From: Methylococcaceae bacterium
GTDB lineage: Bacteria; Pseudomonadota; Gammaproteobacteria; Methylococcales; Methylococcaceae
Length of the DNA stretch: 5,047 bases
Direction of reading: 5' to 3'
NCBI GenBank assembly: GCA_012026715.1
Contig: VEPB01000487.1
Location: forward strand, 1 to 5,047
This document shows, in pieces, positions 1-5,047 of the stretch (within the stretch, counting starts at the first letter, position 1; each line of letters opens with the position of its first letter). The notes under the pieces were generated by a model. The model searched no databases. It was not told the DNA's origin and saw nothing but the letters and a program-made list of their open reading frames with translations. A program made the position numbers and the translations under genes.

Positions 1-290
1 ATCATCGGCGATCGAGGATGGGTTGGGCATGGCGGCATGGTATCAAGAGTTGTTCGGTGTCGCTATGACAACAACATTGACCTTCTCGCCGTCCTTCCCT
101 GGCGTCCCGGCATGGCCCGGCGCGGCATGTGGTTACTTGTCGGAATCGAGGGGGTAGCGCAGCCGTGGGGCGCTTACAGCAAACCGCGTCCGGAGGTCGC
201 TTCATTGCGCGGGTCAGGTTGCAACGCGGGCCGTCGCGGCCTCGGGTAGGGGGGCAGCCAACGGACGTGGTTTGCGGGATCGGCGAGTTG
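1..290. other. No supportable gene at left edge
   Basis: This stretch holds no gene I can defend. The plus-strand frame beginning at base 1 stays open to a TAG at 247-249, so the tail of a gene entering from the left cannot be excluded. Its translation is rich in Gly, Arg and Trp, shows no recognisable motif, and its third codon positions lack the strong G/C bias of the real genes further right. The minus-strand frame at 2-205 is Cys/Arg-rich and equally unconvincing. The heptamer GGCATGG occurs at 26-32, 34-40 and 109-115, with a near copy at 124-130; I attach no function to it. Confidence 0.4.
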
Positions 291-545
291 TCAGCTCGGC
301 GGACAGGCCCCGGTGCGTCCGTCGGTCCGCTTGCTGATCAAGGTCAGCTGGGGTGTGGTTGCGGTCCGGATACGGAGGTCACGCTGGCACTCCGGACAGG
401 AATACGCGTGGGTCTCCTGACTGGCCTTGTACGAAAAGGAGATCGGCCAAGTGATCTCGACCCGGAACACACAACCGCAAAACCCGCAGGTTTGCTGGAA
501 ATCGCTGCGGGTCAGCGGATGCGTTGGTGTGATGGACGGTTGCAT
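291..545 (-). CDS. Small putative zinc-ribbon protein, function unknown
   Basis: I do not recognise a named family. The frame encodes 84 residues from the ATG at 545-543. It contains a CGFCGC cluster (Cys20, Cys23, Cys25) and a CPEC knuckle (Cys50, Cys53) about 24 residues later, the spacing of a two-knuckle zinc ribbon. Between them lies a beta-rich segment (VFRVEITWPISFSYKA), and after the second knuckle a basic/Thr-rich tail ends in PPS. This pattern resembles many short zinc-ribbon hypothetical proteins; metal binding is inferred. The frame stays open upstream to a TTG at 671, but that extension looks non-coding and 545 is its first ATG. The Shine-Dalgarno signal is weak: only an AGG about 13 bases upstream. 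The gene points away from the helicase and has no partner on its strand in view. The overlapping plus-strand frame 129-563 looks like its shadow. Confidence 0.55.
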   Translation of the reverse strand: MQPSITPTHPLTRSDFQQTCGFCGCVFRVEITWPISFSYKASQETHAYSCPECQRDLRIRTATTPQLTLISKRTDGRTGACPPS

Positions 546-621
546 GGCGATACGAGGACCTGAAAACCACTGTCGGGATCGATGGCAATGCGCCCGCCCT
601 GATTTCGTGACGGGGCCAATC

Positions 622-734
622 GTCAGGCGGGCGCCGGCCTGACATCCTCCGGCGAGGCGTGTGGATAGCAAGTCGCCGGGAGGGGATGGCCAAGCCGGAG
701 CCCGGTCGTTATGCCCCTGATGAATCTGTCAGGG
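622..734. repeat. Three consecutive inverted repeats
   Basis: First: GTCAGGC (622-628) pairs with GCCTGAC (637-643) around an 8-base loop. Second: CCTCCGGCG (646-654) pairs with CGCCGGGAGG (674-683) with one bulged G and a 19-base loop. Third: CCCTGA (715-720) pairs with TCAGGG (729-734) around 8 bases, with a TTTT run about 8 bases later. The stems could belong to a structured RNA on the plus strand, to the leader of the minus-strand zinc-ribbon gene, or arise by chance in GC-rich DNA. Confidence 0.35.
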
Positions 735-1023
735 ACGATGCGCTTTTCCCAAACAAATGTCCAGCGAACCTGCACCCCGAAAAATTCATTAGGCCTTTCA
801 TCTCAAAGGGAGTATCCTGATTGAAGTTTGTCGCGGCGTTAGACCGGTCTCGCCCCGAGGATACGGTATCTCCCGCGCGGTCCCTGTCTCTAGGCATCTG
901 CTGTTCCGCTTCCTCCTGCAAACCACACGCGGTGCGTCCTCGCCGGATCGCCCTGTGGTCCTCTAAACCCAATTGCTCCCGCTTAACCGGTACTGCGCAC
1001 TCTCTGTGCACGAGGCCGGAGCC

Positions 1024-1027
1024 AGGA
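1024..1027 (+). promoter_or_regulatory. Ribosome binding site of the helicase gene
   Basis: AGGA lies 8 bases ahead of the ATG at 1036. It supports that start over the upstream in-frame TTG at 973, which would add 21 residues not typical of the family. Confidence 0.6.
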
Positions 1028-1035
1028 AACCAACG

Positions 1036-2277
<1,242 letters not shown>

Positions 2278-2379
2278 GTCCCGGTGCAACGATTGGGAGC
2301 TGCAACGCACTGAGTGGCGCGCAGATGTGGCTTTCGGATTGATGGCCATGCAGATGGATTAAGTCTTTGATTCTTTCGT

Positions 2380-2383
2380 GGAG
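2380..2383 (+). promoter_or_regulatory. Ribosome binding site of the RRM gene
   Basis: GGAG stands 7 bases ahead of the ATG at 2391 and fixes the start at MSKKLYVGNL, the usual beginning of this family. The in-frame TTG at 2367 lies upstream of this site and is unlikely. Confidence 0.65.
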
Positions 2384-2390
2384 CATTCGA

Positions 2391-2723
2391 ATGAGCAAAA
2401 AATTGTATGTGGGTAACCTCAGCTACGGTATCGACAGTCGCGAGTTGGAACGACTGTTTGCTGCCCATGGCACGGTGACGTCAGCAACCCTGGTCACTGA
2501 CCGCGACACCGGTCGATCCAAGGGTTTCGGGTTCGTCGAGATGGCGAACGACCAGGAGGCCCAGGCCGCCATTTCTGCCCTGAACGGCAAGGATGTCGAC
2601 GGACGTCCCCTGATCGTCAACGAAGCGCGTCCAAAAGAGAGTCGTCCTGGCGGTTTTGGCGGTGGTGGTGGTCGCGGTGGTTTCGGCGGAAACCGCGGCG
2701 GTTTCGGTGGCGGGCGCCGCTAG
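2391..2723 (+). CDS. Glycine-rich single-RRM RNA-binding protein
   Basis: A 110-residue cytoplasmic RNA-binding protein with one RNA recognition motif spanning about residues 4-80. RNP2 is LYVGNL (5-10) and RNP1 is KGFGFVEM (44-51); the exposed aromatics Tyr6, Phe46 and Phe48 that stack on RNA bases are all present. The tail (about 86-110) consists of GGF, RGG and GGR repeats, the low-complexity arrangement of glycine-rich RNA-binding proteins in cyanobacteria, many proteobacteria and plants, where several members are cold-induced. It follows the RhlE-type helicase on the same strand after 113 bases. With its own GGAG site it may be transcribed alone or together with the helicase. A stem-loop begins 9 bases after the TAG. 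The family is clear; which RNAs it binds is unknown. The tail's GGT/GGC codon repetition makes length variation between strains likely. Confidence 0.93.
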   Translation: MSKKLYVGNLSYGIDSRELERLFAAHGTVTSATLVTDRDTGRSKGFGFVEMANDQEAQAAISALNGKDVDGRPLIVNEARPKESRPGGFGGGGGRGGFGGNRGGFGGGRR

Positions 2724-2731
2724 GAATGGAA

Positions 2732-2763
2732 GCGCTGAAAGTCCATCCTGGAATTTTCGGCGC
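2732..2763 (+). terminator. Stem-loop after the RRM gene, terminator-like
   Basis: GCGCTGAAAGTCC (2732-2744) pairs with GGAATTTTCGGCGC (2750-2763) around the 5-base loop ATCCT. The stem is about 13 pairs, with two G-U wobbles and one bulged A, and begins 9 bases after the stop codon. No T-run follows (next bases CAGCTGTCGG), so it is not a textbook intrinsic terminator. It may instead mark or protect the mRNA 3' end. Confidence 0.45.
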
Positions 2764-2849
2764 CAGCTGTCGGAATACGCGGTTTCCCAGCAGTTTACAG
2801 AGTCAGTGAATTGCAGCCGCCGATTTTGACCTTGCATTCCCGCGCCGCG

Positions 2850-2876
2850 GCAACCGCTGAATAGTTCGGCGGTTGC
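2850..2876. repeat. Strong hairpin upstream of draT (first of two)
   Basis: GCAACCGC (2850-2857) is the exact inverse of GCGGTTGC (2869-2876). Inside it a T-G wobble and GAA/TTC pairing continue the stem to about 12 pairs with a 3-base TAG loop. It lies in the roughly 270-base gap between the RRM gene and draT. No T-run follows, so termination is not clearly supported; a leader structure or a protein-binding inverted repeat are alternatives. Confidence 0.55.
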
Positions 2877-2882
2877 GATGCG

Positions 2883-2908
2883 CCGCTGATCGATGCGACG
2901 GTCAGCGG
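2883..2908. repeat. Strong hairpin upstream of draT (second of two)
   Basis: CCGCTGATCG (2883-2892) pairs with CGGTCAGCGG (2899-2908): ten pairs with one T-G wobble around a 6-base loop. It starts 6 bases after the previous hairpin ends, so both can form at once. It ends 84 bases before the chosen draT start and would be inside the gene only if the TTG at 2873 were used. Confidence 0.5.
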
Positions 2909-2992
2909 GCGCAGTCGCTTGCCTCGGATATCGAAGTCCCGCGACAATCCGCTGGAGGTGGGATTGGCTTAAGGTCGTCTCATGGGGTTCAG

Positions 2993-3811
2993 GTGAAGCA
3001 GGATCGACGCATCGCATTGCTCGGACACAGCAGCAACATGGTGGGATTACCCACCCATCTGCTGGCCAGCACGGAATTCAACGATCATCCCATCGCCCTC
3101 CACATTCACGGCACCTGCGAAGCCAACACCGGCCTGTTCCGGATGCTCGACCGTTGTCCGGATTTGGCGCGCGCCTCGAGCGTGTTCCAGGACTACATGA
3201 GCCTGGTATTCGGGTTCGAGGAGGAGCAGTACCGGGGAACCGACGCACTGGGCCGCCGCCGCTTTCACAGCAGCTACCTGCGCTTGCTGCAGGACTGGGG
3301 GTTCGACTCCAACAATCCCCAGGGAGCCGTCTTGAAAGGCTGGGTGGAAAGCCGGTTCGGCCTGTTCCCGACCTACCACAAGGCGGCGCTGGAAGGTTTG
3401 GCCACGCCGGCCTGGATCGGCTACGTGGAAGAGAAGATGAACAACCGTTACCACAACAACTGCATCTTTCTTCAGTTGGACCTGTTATACGAGTTTTGCC
3501 AATGGGCGGTGGCGCGATTCCAAATCCCTGCGGAACGCCATTTGTTGTTGTTCCGCGGTGTCGACCGACTGGATGAATTGCGTTTGATCGAAGCGGGCAA
3601 CACCCGCGAGGGGGTCGTCCGGCTCAACAACATCGTCTCCTTCACCAACCGCCGCAGCACCGCCAGCGAGTTCGGCGGCTACATCATCGAAGCCCGGGTG
3701 CCGGTGGTGAAGCTGCTGTTCTTCAACGAATTGCTGGCCGATCATCCGCTGCGGGGCGAGGCCGAATATCTGGTCGTCGGTGGCGATTACCGCGTGCGGA
3801 TCTCCTCATGA
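2993..3811 (+). CDS. draT: NAD(+)-dinitrogen-reductase ADP-ribosyltransferase (DraT)
   Basis: DraT switches nitrogenase off by moving ADP-ribose from NAD+ onto an arginine of the iron protein NifH when ammonium appears or energy drops. From GTG 2993 the protein has 272 residues, close to the size known for the family. The opening GHSSNMVGLPTHLLAS (from residue 11), WGFDSNNP (102-109), VLKGWVESRFGL (113-124) and the EEKMNNRYHNN region (about 146-156) are characteristic DraT blocks. The C-terminal half fits an R-S-E ADP-ribosyltransferase fold: Arg in LFRG (about 188), SFT (216-218) and GEAEYLV with Glu256 and Glu258; assigning these as catalytic is my inference. The start is uncertain. GTG 2993 has only a weak GGGG 5 bases upstream, while a better GGAGG (2954-2958) precedes an in-frame ATT (2963), and the frame is open to TTG 2873. 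The gene ends inside the draG start codon. No sigma-54 or NifA site was seen upstream. Confidence 0.93.
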   Translation: MKQDRRIALLGHSSNMVGLPTHLLASTEFNDHPIALHIHGTCEANTGLFRMLDRCPDLARASSVFQDYMSLVFGFEEEQYRGTDALGRRRFHSSYLRLLQDWGFDSNNPQGAVLKGWVESRFGLFPTYHKAALEGLATPAWIGYVEEKMNNRYHNNCIFLQLDLLYEFCQWAVARFQIPAERHLLLFRGVDRLDELRLIEAGNTREGVVRLNNIVSFTNRRSTASEFGGYIIEARVPVVKLLFFNELLADHPLRGEAEYLVVGGDYRVRISS

Positions 3812-4698
3812 ACAGCCTGCCCGGCGTGGAAGGCCGAGCCTTGGGGGCTTACCTGGGGCTGGCCTGCGGCGATGCCTTGGGGGCGACGGTGGAATTCATG
3901 ACGCCGGCGCAGATTCGGGCTGCCCATGGGGTGCACCTCGACATCGTCGGCGGCGGCTGGCTCGGTTTGCGGCCGGGACAAGTCACCGACGACACCGAAA
4001 TGTCGCTGGCGCTGGGGCAAGCGATCGTCGACCGGGGCGGCTGGGACTTGCAGGCGGTGGCGGAATCGTTCGTCTCCTGGCTGGCTGGCAAGCCGGTCGA
4101 TGTCGGCAACACCTGTTATCGGGGCATCCGTCGCTATCTGACCGAGGGCACGCTCAGTTCGACGCCATGTGAACAGGAAGGCGGCAACGGCGCCTGCATG
4201 CGCAACCTGCCGGTGGCGCTCGCGACCTTGGGGCGGGACCAAGCGCTGATTTCCTGGTCGGTCGACCAATGCCACATCACCCACAACCATCACCTCTCCG
4301 ATGCCGCGACGGTGGCCATGGGCCGCATGGTGCAGATCCTGGTGGCTGGCGGCGGCCGGGAGTCGTGCCGGCCGATCGCCGACCGGTTGGTGGCGGATCA
4401 TCCGGAATTCCGGTTTTCCCCCTACCCGGGCCGGGCCGGCGGTTACATCGTCGACACGGTCCAGACGGTCTTGAATTTCTTCTTTGCGACCGACGACCTG
4501 GAATCTTGTATCGTGGAAACCGTCAATCGGGGCGAGGATGCCGACACCACCGGGGCGTTGGCGGGTATGCTGGCCGGCGCTTGCTACGGCGCCGAAGCCA
4601 TCCCGCGGCGTTGGCTGGATCGGCTGGACCCGAACTGTCAGCGGCGCATCGGCGATCAGGTCGCCGGCTTGCTGGCGGTGGCCCGGGGCGAGTGCTAA
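3808..4698 (+). CDS. draG: ADP-ribosyl-[dinitrogen reductase] hydrolase (DraG)
   Basis: DraG reactivates nitrogenase by cleaving the ADP-ribose-arginine bond on NifH; it is a cytoplasmic, dimanganese-dependent ADP-ribosylglycohydrolase that in known diazotrophs is sequestered at the membrane after ammonium addition. The product has 296 residues, nearly the length of the Rhodospirillum rubrum enzyme. Metal and substrate residues recalled from that enzyme are found one position later here: Glu29 in ATVEF, Thr60-Asp61-Asp62-Thr63 (TDDTE), Asn101, His159, and Asp244/Asp246 in GEDADTTGA. Other family blocks are GAYLGLACGDALG (13-25) and NRGEDADTTGALAGMLAGA (240-258). The enzyme is therefore probably active. 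Its ATG overlaps the draT stop (ATGA at 3808-3811), which points to translational coupling and a fairly fixed ratio of the two opposing enzymes. A generic ADP-ribosylglycohydrolase is the alternative, but the draT neighbour makes DraG the clear choice. No membrane segment or draB-like gene is seen nearby. Confidence 0.95.
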   Translation: MNSLPGVEGRALGAYLGLACGDALGATVEFMTPAQIRAAHGVHLDIVGGGWLGLRPGQVTDDTEMSLALGQAIVDRGGWDLQAVAESFVSWLAGKPVDVGNTCYRGIRRYLTEGTLSSTPCEQEGGNGACMRNLPVALATLGRDQALISWSVDQCHITHNHHLSDAATVAMGRMVQILVAGGGRESCRPIADRLVADHPEFRFSPYPGRAGGYIVDTVQTVLNFFFATDDLESCIVETVNRGEDADTTGALAGMLAGACYGAEAIPRRWLDRLDPNCQRRIGDQVAGLLAVARGEC

Positions 4699-4733
4699 GG
4701 TCTGAGCCGTCCTCGAGCCGGCGGGCCGTCCCT

Positions 4734-4797
4734 CCATCGATTCGGCGCTGCCGGCCGGTCGATGGGCACAGCCGAATCATCGGCGGATCGTGCCGAT
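4734..4797 (+). other. Overlapping inverted repeats between draG and the next gene
   Basis: Three pairings are possible in the 121-base spacer. A: CCATCGA (4734-4740) with TCGATGG (4759-4765), enclosing CGGC/GCCG (4743-4746, 4750-4753). B: GATTCGGC (4739-4746) with GCCGAATC (4771-4778). C: ATCGGC (4779-4784) with GCCGAT (4792-4797), 7-base loop, followed by a pyrimidine-rich tract with TTTCTTTTT just before the next ATG. A and B share bases and exclude each other. C could serve as a weak draTG terminator. Confidence 0.4.
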
Positions 4798-4819
4798 CAG
4801 TTTCCCATTCTTTCTTTTT

Positions 4820-5047
4820 ATGGTCCCTCACGTCCATCCCCTGTTTCCCGAACGCGGACCGGAAAGGCCGCTGGCCGGGCTGTATCTCGATTTGCGTCTG
4901 CATGAGCGGGGTGAGCGGCATCGTCCCTGGGTCTATGCCAATTTTCTGTCGAGCCTGGATGGGCGGATCGCGGTCGGGGGGCGCGAAGAGGAAATGACGG
5001 TGCCCAAGGTCATGACCTCGGCCAACGATTTCCGGCTGTTGCAGGAG
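4820..5047 (+). CDS. RibD C-terminal / dihydrofolate-reductase-like protein (5' part)
   Basis: The frame runs to the right edge, giving the first 76 residues of a larger protein. The block RPWVYANFLSSLDGRIAV (35-52) matches the start of the RibD C-terminal reductase domain, whose members share a dihydrofolate-reductase-like fold and use NADPH. MTSANDFRLLQE (65-76) fits the conserved segment that follows. In riboflavin synthesis this domain reduces the ribosyl side chain of the deaminated pyrimidine intermediate; many stand-alone members have no assigned substrate. No CMP/dCMP-type deaminase zinc motif precedes it, so this appears to be a reductase-only protein and not a full RibD. The start is uncertain: ATG 4820 follows a TTTCTTTTT tract with no Shine-Dalgarno sequence, and an in-frame GTG at 4790 has only a weak GGCGG before it. 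It lies 121 bases after draG on the same strand, separated by inverted repeats. Confidence 0.8.
   Translation, partial: MVPHVHPLFPERGPERPLAGLYLDLRLHERGERHRPWVYANFLSSLDGRIAVGGREEEMTVPKVMTSANDFRLLQE

Larger units (their letters stand above)
546..1035. other. Long divergent intergenic region / helicase leader
   Basis: Nearly 490 bases separate the start of the zinc-ribbon gene from the helicase start, with no convincing coding frame on either strand. The left part (622-734) holds three inverted repeats, listed separately. The middle (about 740-830) is more A/T-rich than its surroundings. An 11-base palindrome, GATAC-G-GTATC, sits at 860-870. I found no good match to paired -35/-10 boxes on either strand. 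Long structured leaders are known for cold-induced RNA helicase mRNAs, so a regulatory leader is possible, but that is inference. Confidence 0.4.

Noticed and set aside
512..619. Short minus-strand frame (TTG start, 35 residues) reading GGRIAIDPDSGFQVLV, overlapping the zinc-ribbon start
   Set aside because: The translation looks protein-like and could hint at a frameshifted N-terminus, but it is very short, has no ATG and no matched family, and ends inside the zinc-ribbon gene.
860..870. Palindrome GATAC-G-GTATC in the helicase leader
   Set aside because: Only 5-base arms and a single copy; not enough to name an operator.
2284..2307. Direct repeat TGCAACG after the helicase stop
   Set aside because: Seven bases repeated twice is within chance and has no associated structure.
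2826..2831. TTGACC as a -35 box for draT
   Set aside because: No acceptable -10 hexamer at 16-18 bases; the candidate position falls in GC-rich hairpin sequence.
3787..4737. 316-residue minus-strand frame opposite draG
   Set aside because: A mirror of draG, whose motifs and length are fully accounted for on the plus strand.

Overview
The window looks like a piece of a GC-rich proteobacterial chromosome from a nitrogen fixer, and no phage, insertion sequence, tRNA, rRNA or CRISPR array was seen. The diazotroph call rests on an adjacent draT-draG pair, which encodes the reversible ADP-ribosylation switch of nitrogenase iron protein. Such pairs are known from Rhodospirillum, Azospirillum, Azoarcus and some gammaproteobacteria, including Methylococcus-type methanotrophs. 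The rhlE-like helicase and the small RRM protein fit a gammaproteobacterium or betaproteobacterium, but the sequence alone does not fix the genus.

Layout, left to right. Positions 1-290 hold no gene I can support. Positions 291-545 (minus strand) encode a probable 84-residue zinc-ribbon protein of unknown function. Positions 546-1035 are a long divergent intergenic region with three consecutive inverted repeats. A DEAD-box RNA helicase (rhlE-like, 1036-2277) follows, then a 110-residue RNA-recognition-motif protein with a glycine-rich tail (2391-2723). A stem-loop closes that gene, and a second non-coding stretch (about 2724-2992) carries two strong adjacent hairpins. Next come draT (2993-3811) and draG (3808-4698), which overlap at ATGA. 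A structured 121-base spacer leads into the first 76 codons of a RibD-C/dihydrofolate-reductase-like protein (4820 to the window edge).

How the genes may work together. The helicase and RRM protein are both RNA-structure and cold-response type proteins and may act in the same process, though each has its own ribosome binding site and they are 113 bases apart. DraT and DraG are opposing enzymes on one target: DraT attaches ADP-ribose to an arginine of dinitrogenase reductase when ammonium appears or energy falls, and DraG removes it. No nif structural gene and no draB-like gene is visible here, so the switch lies apart from its target within this window.

No wholly new system is evident. The parts most worth a second look are the RNA-structure-like elements in the non-coding stretches (622-734, 2732-2763, 2850-2908, 4734-4797), the unsettled draT start, and the orphan zinc-ribbon protein.
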